This document shows positions 24,601 to 35,083 of a stretch of 64,000 nucleotides of DNA, one piece after another. Under the pieces are notes generated by a model. It had not been told where the DNA came from and ran no database searches. It was given only the letters and a program-made list of their open reading frames with translations. A program made the position numbers and the translations under genes. Origin of the DNA: Cloeon dipterum (Eukaryota > Arthropoda > Insecta > Ephemeroptera > Baetidae); assembly GCF_949628265.1 (NCBI RefSeq), contig NC_088787.1, positions 35,948,844 to 36,012,843 of the forward strand. Reading direction: 5' to 3'. Position 1 is the first letter of the stretch, and every line of letters starts with the position of its first letter.

Positions 24601-27315
24601 CTGCAACAGCACACATCTTAGGAGAGCAGCCGCGCGAGAGACACGCACGGGGTGAGTTCGCTCTCCTCTAATATTTTGTCGGTGTTGGCGCATTCAGACT
24701 CTTAAAATTCAGTCAAATTCTAATAATTTCTTATGGAACGCTTCTAAAAGTATTTTTTTTTTGTATCCATCGCAAAGAGAAATTATTTTGTTTTTAACTC
24801 AGCCATGTCAAGCCTTTTTTTCAATAAAATTTAATTTCATTTTCCTGATTTCGTGAAAAAGAAAATTGAAGAATATACTAGCTTCTTAGATTAGCTTCAA
24901 ACCTCCGTTCTCGAATTGAAATTAAAAAAAAACTCCACTGTAAGAGAATGTACAATTTTTTTTGTGTAAACCTTTGCCCATTTGTTTTTTCTTCAATCGC
25001 AATCCCCTGACTTTATTTAATTCAAAGAATACCGGTTGTGTTGTTTGGCGGTTTGACGAGCAAAAACATTCTTTGTTCTAAAACCATTCAACATCTGTGG
25101 GTGTGCACTGTGTCACGAATTTTCTCTAAATATTAACGGCTCTGTTTTTGTTTTCGTTCCTTTTGTGAACAGTTGGAAGAGGCTGGAAGGATGACTCCAT
25201 GCTTTGCCGCCATTTTATTTCTCGGCCTTTCATCCCCGGCCACCGCCCTCAACTTCACCCAGGTCTTTGAGTGGAAGGAACTGGACTACGAGTGGCCTTC
25301 CGAAGCCCGCAGGACACAGGCCTTGACAGATAAAACTTTCAAACCAGAGAATATTATACTTTCTCACTTGGCAATCTACGGAACGAGGCTCTTCCTCAGC
25401 CTTGAGAAATTAAATGGCATTCCGGCGACTCTGGTGTCTTTGTCGACGAGCAGCGAGTCCTACGAACCCCCGAAGATGACTCCATTCCCTTCGTGGGAAA
25501 TGCATGTAAGTAATAAAAATCAATGCTATTCGTTGTACCTTTTAACGGGGAACGTTTTTCTAAGAGAAACACCCACTCCCAGGTATTTGAACGATAAAAT
25601 ATAGAATTTCCTATAACGTATTGCAATCAACGCATTTTTTTAAACGTGCAAAACAGACAACAAATTAAATACGTTAACCAGCGCATTCTGCTACACGACT
25701 CGTATAAACACAAAATTATTATTTTTTGCTAGAAATAGTTTGAGAAAAAAAAATCTTTTGAATCTGTCTTGTAAAATTTAGGTTCTAAGCAGAATAAATT
25801 AGGAATAAAAATTTGTACTCAATGAAAAACTTGCCAATGAATGAATTCTTCTTTTTGCAGGGCTATGAAGATTGCAACAAAATTGAACGAGCAAGAGGGC
25901 TGGAAATGGATTCCGTTGGCAGGCTGTGGGTGCTGGACAGCGGTACCAAAAATTGCAATTCCAAACTATGGATTTTTGACTTGTCCAACAACGATCAGAC
26001 CAAACTCTTTCACCAGTTTTCGTTTTCCTCTCGCATGTACGACTTGGTGCTCGACGAAACAACCAACAGAACCTTAGCCTACATCACGCGGGGTTTTGAA
26101 GAAAACCTTGTCGTGTTTAGTTTGGACATAAAGGGAACAAAGAAATCTTGGATTGTGCTCACGCTAGGAATCAAGGTGTTGTCCGTTGCCCTTTCCCCTA
26201 AGAAGGAACGGAGAAAGCTCTACCTTGGCAAACACCACTCCACAGAACTATATTCAATTCCCGTTGCCGGCGATCTTCGCTCTGGAATTCGAACTCTAAA
26301 TCCGGAACTAATCGGAAAATGGAATCAAGTCAATGCATACAGAATGCTGATGGACAACCACGGAACCTTGTATGCCGCCATTTGGGGGGAGACTTACACT
26401 TCCTTTTGGAAAACTTCCCAGCCATTTTGGGAGCAGTGTTTTTATGAGGTATAGGTAGCATTTTGAGAACAGAATTGATAAATTCGATTTAATTTTTGTG
26501 AAAATAAATTCAAATATATTGTGAAGAGCATTCAAATCCTTGCAGGTTTAAATTTTATTTCTAAAATGCAACATATTTCAGTGATAAATATTCCAATAAT
26601 TTCACATTTTTATTAACCATTTGAATATGAAGTTTTGAATTGTAATATCTTTTAAAAATAAGCAAATTCCAGAGTTAAAGCCAAGAATAATTTCTAGTTG
26701 CTTGTTCGGAAATAAATTCAAAAATAAATCGTGCAATGTTGCAGTTTCTAGTTACGTACTAAATTTCAGCTGTATAAAATTTCACTGTTTCCACTCAGTA
26801 TTTGTTAGTTACTGACTCGGTGCATTTTATTGCTTGGTTTTAGGACGACGGACTGGAAATTAGTGGTGTTTATAAGTTTACTTTTGCCTTGGACCAAAAT
26901 GGAACTCTTTGGATGATGGTATTTGATGAAAAAAGACAGCCAAAACACAAGCTTTTGAAGGCAGGTGAGTTTCCTCTGAAAACAGTTCCCTTGAAATCAT
27001 TTCAAAAAGAATGAAAATGTCAGCTTTCTTGGTTATTACCCTAATATTAGCTATTATTAATTTGCAAATAAATATTTGAATGGTTAAAATAGTTACCATT
27101 TTTCATACTACATTGCTACCATATATTTATTAATTAATAAATCATCTCTTTGCTCATTCTTTTATATTTTCATCTTTCTGAAGAAGACGCAAGCATAATT
27201 TAACTCACGATTTTATTTTTCAATTTCAGCTGTCAGTGGTGGCGAAGCCCAAAGCAGAAAACTGATCGACTCGAGCGTATTCGTCGTTTTTCTCTTTGCC
27301 ATGGCTATTTCGTAG
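24600..27315 (+). CDS. Yellow/MRJP-family secreted protein
   Basis: A non-coding first exon ends at 24651 (donor GTGAGT). Coding exons are 25191-25505, 25861-26448, 26844-26964 and 27230-27315, all in phase, for 369 residues; the coding start is 25191. The signal peptide is MTPCFAAILFLGLSSPATA. The classic yellow opening follows (FTQVFEWKELDYEWPSEARR, then GIPATLVSLS). The beta-propeller core includes GLEMDSVGRLWVLDSG, MYDLVLDETTNRTLAYI and GLEISGVYKFTFALDQNG. It is somewhat shorter than usual for the family. The C-terminus ends in a short hydrophobic run (VFVVFLFAMAIS) after a Ser-rich site, which suggests a GPI anchor. Family members act in cuticle pigmentation, as royal jelly proteins or as amine binders; the role here is unknown. 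PolyA signal AATAAA near 27511. Confidence 0.85.
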
Positions 27316-28185
27316 TTCTACCAACGCGGGCTTCAAATCATTCTCAGTTAAAATGACGGCTTAATTTTTCTGGACTTATTGAGAACTGTGTTTTTAGCTT
27401 CTTGATTATGCATTAATCACGAAAGAAAAGAAGAAATTTAAAAATGGCCAATTGAAAGCGCGATTGAAAGCCTTTTGATAATTGTAAGAGTCACCTATAT
27501 AAACTGTTCAATAAACCCTAATCATTAATATGTGGCTTTGATTAACTCTAAACTAAAGACGCCTTTTTGCTTTTTTTTATCATTTATATTTATTTTGAGC
27601 CAATATGTACAGGGGCGACTAATTAAAATACGTCAATCTTAACCTAATATACAAACTTTTATTTTGCATGTCCATTCTCTGAGTATAAAATGTTAAAAAG
27701 CTATAGATTTTCGAGGCATAATTAAAGAGCGAAGAAAATAATTAGCAAGGCAGAATTAGTATTTTTGAGGAATTGCTTTTTGGCCCAGCAGCAGAGACAG
27801 AAAGCGGCGGCGACGGAGCGCTCGCTGCGTCGGACACAGCCTTCCTGCTCTAGAGCTCGGCGCGGACTGTAAGTTACAGGGTTGTATTTGATTTCTCAAA
27901 TAATAACCAGTGCTTTTAAGACTACCGCGTAATTAGGTGTGACTTAATTTATTGCAATTAGGTTCGGCTGCGTCGCTGCGCGGGATGTGTGGAGGAGGAA
28001 TCGCCGAGCGGACAACTTTTAATACTATTCAAGCACATTTTGCAGACGATTGACTGCCGCTTTTTACTGCCGTTTTTACTAAATTTCCACATTTATTTAA
28101 TTCTTGCATATGTGTCTTTCACAAAAATTTAAATAACTAATTGCAATTTAAAAAAGTACATGAAGAAATGTCAGCCTCAAGTATT
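27316..28185. other. Intergenic, with a GC-rich block at 27785-28010
   Basis: After the yellow-gene 3' end comes an isolated CpG-rich block (AAAGCGGCGGCGACGGAGCG, CTCGGCGCGGACTGTAAGTT) with a donor-like GTAAGT at 27870. A second CpG stretch is at 27962-28015. It may be a promoter and first exon of a transcript I cannot follow, or an unrelated repeat. Confidence 0.4.
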
Positions 28186-28189
28186 TATT

Positions 28190-28570
28190 AAAAAAATCAT
28201 AATCCAAAAGTGACCTTTATACCAAAATTTAGTGGCTTTGCAGGAAATAAAAATTACAAAAAAGAGTCAATAGAGATCGAATCATCGCGATTGGATTTGA
28301 AATTTGTGCCAAACCAAAAGTTGTGTGATTTTGTAAGTTAAAATATTTGCAACGATAAGCAAACAAATTCCGGCTCTTTAAATAGGATCAAAATGTTTTT
28401 GGAATTATCGGGTTTGATGGCAGGGAAGCGAGCGGCGCGAGAGTTGAAGGAAACACGACTCTCTGTAGTTTGTCCGCTCGCCGGCCACCGCACACCTCGT
28501 AAATAGAGCCGCACTGCTCGAGTCCGCACAACTCTCTCGCTTGCCTCTCCCGCGGAAAGCCACTCGCGGA
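28190..28570 (+). repeat. R2 repeat joined to R1 copy F (3' truncated)
   Basis: R2 words (AAATTTAGTGGCTTTGCAGG, CGAATCATCGCGATTGGATT, AATATTTGCAACG) run into R1 (GGAATTATCGGGTTTGATGG, GTAGTTTGTCCGCTCGCCGG, CGTAAATAGAGC, TCTCCCGCGGAAAGCC). R1 stops abruptly after CACTCGCGG at about 28569, where the lectin unit begins. Confidence 0.75.
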
Positions 28571-28829
28571 TTATTATTTATTTATTCTAGCTGGTTTCAT
28601 GCTAAATAATGGTTTGTTATTTGCAGAAAAAAATATTTATGCTTGCACAGACTAAATTCGAAGACATTGATAGTGTTTTTGGTCGATCCCAAGGTTCACG
28701 AGTTCAAATTGTGCCCTCGACTCGACTTTTTAGAATCAGCAGTAAACAACACATAATCGCACACACTTGATTATAATTAAAAAAATATATAAATCTCATC
28801 ATATCCATTTCCCCTCGTCAGCAAGCAGC

Positions 28830-28837
28830 TATAAAAC
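28830..28837 (+). promoter_or_regulatory. TATA box of lectin gene 1
   Basis: TATAAAAC in AGCAGCTATAAAACGAGGTC, about 30 bp before a probable initiation region (ATCATTTTACC). A short non-coding exon ends at 28896 (donor GTAAGC); the acceptor CCAG at 28954 is just before the ATG. The same layout occurs at 31185, 34957 and, inverted, at 39493. Confidence 0.75.
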
Positions 28838-28957
28838 GAGGTCGATCGGTTCTTCTTGGCATCATTTTACCTTCAGCTCCAGCTTTTCGCCCATCAGTAA
28901 GCATTTTTTTTCAACAATCTTAAAACAATTGAATAAATTTTTTAATTTTTCCAGAAA

Positions 28958-29572
28958 ATGAATTTGGTTTGGGTTGTTTTTCTCGTTTTTCTCCCGGCGT
29001 TTGAGATGACGAACAGAACGGCTTGCTTGCCTGAAGGGTCCATCCGCGACGTGGTGACTCTTGGAAACGGGAAAAGCTATCATTTGTCAACAGAAATGGT
29101 GCGTTTGTTTAGAAATGACCGTGAATTGCGAGGTGACTGATATTTTTCAGAAAAATTGGTATCAAGCAAAGGATTATTGCGCGGAGAAGGGCATGCGTTT
29201 GGCTTCCCCGAAAACTCAAGAAGAACTCAATATCCTGCATGGAAAAATAAAAGATATTGAAGATGGTAATTAACCACCTTTTCATTTTAAAAAGCCATGA
29301 CAATTAAAAAAAACTTTTCTTCAGGTCATTTCTGGTTGTCGGCGTCGGACGTTGGGCGGAAAGGAGTCGAATTCCGGTGGCTGGACGGGGAAGTGCTTCC
29401 TGTCAGCAGTTCCATTTGGGCCAAAGAGAGGAAGCAACCGGACCATTTTGGCGAGGGCCAAGAAGCCTGCACCTTCATTTCAAAATATACTGATACTAAC
29501 AAGTTGCTCGACCATGAATGCAGGACATCGTCATTAGCCGGCAGTATGTGTGAGCCAGTCGATTGCGTCTAA
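28958..29572 (+). CDS. C-type lectin 1, short form without neck exons
   Basis: Three coding exons, 28958-29098, 29151-29265 and 29325-29572, in phase, giving 167 residues. Signal peptide MNLVWVVFLVFLPAFEMTNR, then directly DVVTLGNGKSYHLSTE and one C-type lectin domain: NWYQAKDYC, FWLSASDVGRK, a QPD motif in KQPDHFG, then EAC, HEC and SMC, ending PVDCV. The QPD motif usually goes with galactose-type sugar binding, but the WND motif is not evident (LLDHEC), so calcium-dependent binding is uncertain. Genes 2-4 have four further exons between signal peptide and lectin domain, encoding a charged neck; here exon 1 is fused in frame to the equivalent of their exon 6. Likely a secreted immune or recognition lectin. 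Confidence 0.85.
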
Positions 29573-29985
29573 AGAACTTCATAAATATAAATGCATCATA
29601 TTATTCCTTTTGTTTTGTTTTTTTGCAATTATTTCCTGATTGAATTTAAACAGTTCCATGCAACGGTTTCTTATCAAAATTAATTGATTAAATGGGAATA
29701 AAATACCAAAGAAATTAAATTAAAAAATGGTTTCCGAGCAGTCGACGCGGTGAAGCTATAAAAAGGCCAAGTTCATGAGTTCAAATATTGCCCTCGGTCA
29801 ATAACAGTAAACAACACATTGCTCGCAAACACGTGTTTACAATTTGTTATGCTGTAGCTAGCAGGAAGCAGGAAGGTCCAAAAAGGCATTGAAATATTCG
29901 GATGAAGCGATCAAATATAGAATTTCATTTTAAATTCTAAATCAAGGAATTCATTGTACTTTTTTACTATGATTTAATTTTTCAG
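29573..29985. other. 3' flank of lectin 1
   Basis: Holds the 3' UTR and sequence shared with the 3' flanks of lectin genes 2 and 3 (ATTATTTCCTGATTGAATT, AACGGTTTCTTAT, GTTCAAATATTGCCCTCG, CAGTAAACAACACA). It is part of the repeated lectin unit. Confidence 0.6.
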
Positions 29986-29989
29986 AGAG

Positions 29990-30350
29990 TAAAATTGGCC
30001 CTCAAGTCGATTTGTCTCGTCAATGGCATTCTAATCATCGCGATCAAATAAAATTGGATTTAAAAGTTGTGCCAAATACAAATAAAAAGCATGCTAGACG
30101 CTTGTGTCCTTTTGTGAGTTCAAATATTTGGCTGGAGGGGCCAGCCAGTCGCTATTTATCAGAGTTCAATTGTAAAGCAGGCCAATGCCTGAATGCCGAC
30201 ATCTCGGATCAGCAGTTATCTTCTTCATTCATCGCGGATTTTTATTTATTTGTAGCAGTTAGGCAACTCCCTCGACTCGAACGCCAGGCAGGTTGCATAG
30301 CAGCCGCATTTTATATACTAAATAATATGTGAAATAAATTAATCTGTCGT
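29990..30350 (+). repeat. R2 repeat between lectins 1 and 2
   Basis: CCTCAAGTCGATTTGTCTCG, ATTCTAATCATCGCGATC, AGCATGCTAGACGC, GAGTTCAAATATTTGGCTGG, then CTCGACTCGAACGCCAGGC and GCATAGCAGCCGCATTTT. Full-length match to 20580-20960 and, inverted, to 39840-40140. The 106-residue plus-strand frame across it is not a gene. Confidence 0.7.
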
Positions 30351-31180
30351 TTGCCATGAATCCGTTCCAAACAAATAAAAAAATTCCTTTATAGCTGCCA
30401 CTCGGATGGTGTTATTTGCGATCGGTCGAGTTCCAAACCAACATGAATTTGACCTGCGGGAAACAACACAGATCGCGACCTGGCCCCCGGTGTAGAAGAT
30501 CTAGAAGACATCCATCACTTTATATAATCTGCATAGGTAAGGAAATGCCTAAAAACGAAAATTATATAAAACTATGTTAATTCCTTTTCATAAATTTCCT
30601 CTAAAAATTTTAGTTTTCCGTAAAAATCTGTAGAATTTGAATTAAAATCAATTGGATCAGTATAGATAAAAATAGGATTTCTATTCAAGTAAATAAAATT
30701 GCTGTTTCTAAAAAAAGCCAAATTTTTGTATACATTAATTTAATTTCATTAGCATTTTATCGTTAAAATTGGCTCTCTGCGTACTCTCTCTTGTAGGGTT
30801 ATCGCGACCGGGTGAGATCATAAAACCCTCATCAAGTGCTGCAGAGCAGACGTTCATTAAATACATCTTTTTAGTTAAAAAAAGCGAAAAAAGCTGGAAA
30901 ACTAGGCTATTTCCCAGGGAACAAAATTACAAGAAATGATGACTCGCACATTCCAGCTGTTTTATGCTAAATATTAATTTGTTATTGGCAGAATAAAATA
31001 TTTATACTTGCAGAGACGAAATTCGATGACGCTGATAGTTATTTTGGTCAATCCCAAGGTTCACGAGTTCAAATTTTGGCCTCGATTCGACTCTTAAAAA
31101 CAGCAGTAAACAACACATTGTTCGCACTCACGTGTTTATAATTAAAAATAAAATTCATGTCCACTCCCCTCGTCGGCCAG
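30351..31180. other. Spacer before lectin 2
   Basis: Non-coding part of the tandem unit. The blocks ACAGATCGCGACCTGGCCCC, GAAGATCTAGAAGACATC and ATCGCGACCGGGTGAG recur near 34360-34660 before lectin 3. GTTTACTGCTG/CAGCAGTAAACA words and an ACGTGT box lie upstream of the promoter. Confidence 0.5.
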
Positions 31181-31184
31181 CAGC

Positions 31185-31192
31185 TATAAAAC
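31185..31192 (+). promoter_or_regulatory. TATA box of lectin gene 2
   Basis: TATAAAAC within GCAGCTATAAAACGCGGTCG, nearly identical to the box of genes 1 and 3. The 5' UTR intron begins after CGCCCACCA (donor GTGAGT, near 31253). Confidence 0.75.
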
Positions 31193-31318
31193 GCGGTCGG
31201 TCGGTTCTTTCTGCCAACATTTCAACTCCAGCTCCAGCTTTTCGCCCACCAGTGAGTATCATTTTTTTTACTCTTTAAACAATTGATTTTTTATTTAAAA
31301 TATTCTGGATTTTAGAAA

Positions 31319-32575
31319 ATGAATTTGGTTTGGGTTGTTTTCCTCGTTTTTCTCCCGGCGTTTGAGACGACGAACAGAACAGCTTGCTTGCCTGAAGTGT
31401 CCATCCGCGAATTTGTGTGAGATTAAACAGATAAAAGGTTGAATTTTCCTTAATTTTGAATAAACAGTAAATTCTGGGAAAAACACGAGGAGGAATGGAA
31501 CAGGTGCCAAGGGGGCCAGTGTCAAGAAGAGGAAAAACGCTCGCGAAATGTATTCAAGTGTCAAGAAAAGGGCGCTGATTTTAATTTAATTAATATACGA
31601 ACCTTTCTTTTAGGACTCTAAATGCGACGTCCAGGAAATCAAGCTTCAGGTGGAAACAAGCCTCAATAATTTCAAAGTAAATTATTAATTAAAATACAAA
31701 TTTTCAATAATATTCAGCGCCTCAAAATGTTTCTTTAGATTGAATTAATTAATTTCAAGGATGAGATGAGGCAACTGGTGCACAATCTGACGAACAAGTT
31801 CCAGCATTCAATTGAAAAGGTGAAAACTCTTATTTTGATTTCATGAAAATCACAATTTAAAAATGGATTAAATGCTTTTAAAATTGTTATTTATATCCTT
31901 AATTTTGGGCTAGGCTTTTTTAATAAAATTAAACAAAATAAATCTCTTTTTCACGAGGAAAAGAACGTCACTTGTCTTGAAAAATGTAAGTCTTGTAACT
32001 AAAAATGGAAATGTTTGAATCGTGTTTTACGATTGCATTTTAGATAAGCAGGACGTGGTGACTCTTGGAAACGGAAAAAGCTATCATTTCTCAACAGAAA
32101 AGGTGAGAGTTTGTTCGGAAATCACCGTGATTTGTGAGGTGACCGATGTTTTTCAGAAAAATTGGTATGTAGCGAAGGATTATTGCGTGGCGAAGGGCAT
32201 GCGTTTGGCGTCCCCGAAGACCCAAGAAGAACTAGATGTCCTGCTTGGAAAATTAAACGAATATGTTGAACATGGTAATTGATCACATTTTTTTAAAAGC
32301 CATAAAAATTTAAAATAACTCATGCAGGTGTTTTCTGGTTGTCGGCGTCGGACGTTGGGCGGAAAGGAATCGAATTCCGGTGGCTAGACGGGGAAGTTCT
32401 TCCTGTCAGCAGCTCCTTGTGGGACAAAGAGAGGAAGCAACCGCACTATTTTGGCAAGGGCCAAGAAGCCTGCGCTATGATTTCAAAGTTTACTGATACT
32501 AACAAGTTGCTCGACCATGAATGCAGGACCACGTCAGTAGCTGGCACTTTGTGTGAGGCAGTCGATTGCGTCTGA
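31319..32575 (+). CDS. C-type lectin 2, with coiled neck
   Basis: Eight coding exons: 31319-31416, 31468-31549, 31614-31676, 31760-31819, 31958-31985, 32044-32102, 32157-32274 and 32328-32575, all in phase, for 251 residues. Signal peptide MNLVWVVFLVFLPAFETTNR. The charged neck contains cysteines (RCQGGQCQEE, SKCDVQEIKLQ) and a DEMRQLVHNLTN helix, then a C-type lectin domain (NWYVAKDYC, FWLSASDVGRK, EAC, HEC, TLC, ending VDCV). The sugar-site motif is QPH (KQPHYFG) instead of the QPD of genes 1, 3 and 4. Exon 5 uses a shifted acceptor (see findings). The neck probably mediates oligomerisation of a secreted lectin. Confidence 0.85.
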
Positions 32576-33530
32576 AGATAGAACTTCTAGTTCCTTTAAA
32601 TCCTGTACCTCCAAATAAACCATAAATATGCATTTTAGTCCTGTTTTCTTTTTTGCAATTATTTCCTGATTGAATTCGAATGCAACGGTTTCTTATAAAA
32701 AATTTAATTGAACGGAAATAAAATACAAAAGAAACTCAATTAAAGAACGGTTTATTATATCGCAACAGTCAACGCGGAGAAGCTGAAGGTCAAGTTTACG
32801 AGTTCAAACGTTGCCCTCGATCAGCAGTAAACAAAACACATCGCTCGCGAAATTTTTCTATAAAAAATCATCTCACTGATAACATTTTTGATTCTGCTTG
32901 ACGTGAATCTCTCAGTCCGAAAAAGTGGTTGCATAATTTGTTTTCTATAAATCCATCCACCAGTATTTTTGCTCGATGTCAAAAACACAGTCGCAGTGAT
33001 TGAGGCGGCTGATTCACGGCGCAGTGATGAAATAGAGTCACGAGACTTAACGAAAAATATTTAAATAATTTTAATAAAAGATATATTATGATAAAACCTT
33101 TTTCTACTATTTAGTGGATGAGGTTTGAATCTAATTTTTTCTAACAACTGGTCTTGAATTGAAAGTTAAATAAAAAATGTGTTCTAGTTAAAAAATTTCA
33201 CTCAAAATTAAAGTTTCTTGTAAATGCCAAGAAAAGTTTAGTGAAAATCAATTAAAGGAAATTCTTGTTGACGTTTTTCGAGCGTGTTTTGTTGAATTCG
33301 ATAGTAGAGACACAACAGGGGCCACGGCACCAGCAGTAAATATGCTTAGTGGCCGGCTTTTATGCTCCCCTCTGATAAAATTAAAGAGATCTGGCCGGTG
33401 CCTCCAATTTTAATGAGGCAGCAATCCTGACCTCTGCGGCCTCGCAGCTGAATCCGCCGTCCTTCCGACTCAGTCTCCTAATGCTGATAATAATTATTGT
33501 TCTAAAAAATCATTAAGTTTTTCAGTCACT
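32576..33530. other. Lectin 2 downstream unit
   Basis: 3' UTR (AATAAACC near 32616) and non-coding sequence repeated after lectin 3 at 36300-37130. Shared blocks: GCTTGACGTGAATCTCTCAG, GATAGTAGAGACACA, CCGCCGTCCTTCCGACTC. No coding frame. Confidence 0.6.
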
Positions 33531-33534
33531 AAGT

Positions 33535-33910
33535 AAGTGACGACTTTCAAGCAATTTTCCCACTTCATTAAGCTACGATGGACAAAAAATAACAACAATT
33601 TACGATAAATGCGAAAATTCCCGCTGTTTTATTAAGGATCAATTAATTGTTTATGCTAAATGTTTTTGGGATTTGCAGCGAGCAGCGCGTGAAGTGAAGA
33701 GACGACTCTGTGATTGGTCCGCTTGTCGCTCCTCGGCCTACGCGTAAATAGAGCAGCGCTGCTCGCGTCCGTGACACTCTCTCGCCAGCCTCTCCCGCGC
33801 AGAGTGGCTCGCTCACTCGCGCCCGCCTTCTGCGGCACAAAAAGCAGCGGCCGCAGAGCGAATTCTAATAATTCTTCCAGTGACTAGCAGGAAGGTCCAA
33901 TAGGCATTAA
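33535..33910 (+). repeat. R1 repeat, copy G
   Basis: GTGATTGGTCCGCTTGTCGC, ACGCGTAAATAGAGCAGC and CACTCTCTCGCCAGCC in the plus orientation. It is the 3' border of the tandem lectin unit. Nearly identical to copies B and H in the first 100 bases. Confidence 0.85.
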
Positions 33911-33999
33911 ATTGAAATTCTGGGAAGAGGCGATTAAATATGTATAGAATATCATTTTAAATTCTAAATCAAGAAATTTACTCTACTTTCTTACTATGA

Positions 34000-34145
34000 T
34001 TTAATTTTTCAGAGTAAAAATGGCCCTCAAGTTGATTTGTCTCGTCAATGGAAATCTAATCATCGCGCCCAAATAAAAAAAAAATTGGATTTAAAAGTTG
34101 TTCCAAAAGCTAGACGCTGGTGTCCTTTTTTGAGTTCAAATATTT
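34000..34145 (+). repeat. R2 repeat, truncated copy
   Basis: CCTCAAGTTGATTTGTCTCG, GGAAATCTAATCATCGCG and GAGTTCAAATATTTGGCTGG. It breaks off at GCTGG and is followed by the GCGCATGCGC element. Confidence 0.65.
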
Positions 34146-34154
34146 GGCTGGGAA

Positions 34155-34345
34155 TTTCAACTGCGCAGAGGGTTTATTTTGGTTCACGCATGCGCAGTGA
34201 TGAGTTTTTGCCTCCCTTTGAGACGAAAAAACGATATGAACATACTGCGCATGCTTAAGATGCGCACAAGTTTACTGCGCAGCTTCAAAATTGGTGAATT
34301 TTTTAAGCTGACTGATTTAACTATAAAAAGTTATTTTAACCTATG
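34155..34345 (+). repeat. Repeat with TGCGCATGCGCA-type palindromes, copy 1
   Basis: CTGCGCAGAGGGTTTATTTT, CACGCATGCGCAGT, ACTGCGCATGCTTAAG and AGTTTACTGCGCAG. The same series occurs inverted at 55815-55975. The palindromes resemble the NRF-1 binding site GCGCATGCGC. Confidence 0.65.
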
Positions 34346-34950
34346 GGATACAACAAAGATCGCAGCCTGACCCCCGGCGGAGAAGATCTAAAAGACATCT
34401 AGCATTTTATATAATCTGCAAGGGTCTAACAACGAAAATTATATAAAACTGTGTGTTCCTTTTCATAATTTTCCTTTAAAAATTTGAGTTTTCCGTAAAA
34501 ACCGTGGAATTTGAATTAAAATCAATTGATAAAAATCCAATGGTTATTAAAAAAATTGCTTTTTCTAAAAAAGTTGAATTAATATGATTTATTTCAAGTC
34601 CAATCTTTAACATTGGCTCTCTGCGCCAATACCACAGCTGTTATCGCGACCGGGTGAGCTCAAACCCATACTAAGGACTATTTTTCCAGGAAAAAAATGA
34701 CAAGAAATAATCACTCGCACATTCTAGATGATGGTTTCATGCTAATAATAAATAATGGTTTGTTATTGGCAGAATAAAATATATTTATGCTTGCAGAGAC
34801 GAAATTCGAGGACTCTGATAGCTATTTTCGTCGATACCAGATCAAATTTTGCCCTCGATTCGACTTTAAAATGAGCAGTAAACAGCAATTAATCGCACAA
34901 ACGATTTTGTAATTAAAAAATAAAAATCATGTCCATTCCCCTCGTCAGCC
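34345..34950. other. Spacer before lectin 3
   Basis: Matches 30455-31160 in blocks (GATCGCAGCCTGACCCCCGG, TATATAATCTGCA, TTATCGCGACCGGGTGAGCT, TTGTTATTGGCAGAATAAAA). Non-coding part of the tandem unit. Confidence 0.5.
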
Positions 34951-34956
34951 AGCAGC

Positions 34957-34964
34957 TATAAAAC
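34957..34964 (+). promoter_or_regulatory. TATA box of lectin gene 3
   Basis: TATAAAAC in CAGCTATAAAACGCGGTCGA. Spacing to the 5' UTR donor (CACCA|GTGAGT, near 35015) as in gene 2. Confidence 0.75.
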
Positions 34965-35083
34965 GCGGTCGATCGCTTCTTCTGGCATCAGTTTACCTTC
35001 AGCTTTTCGCCCACCAGTGAGTATCATTATATTTCTCTCTTTAAACAATTGATTTTTTATTTAAATTTTCAGAATTTAGGAAA

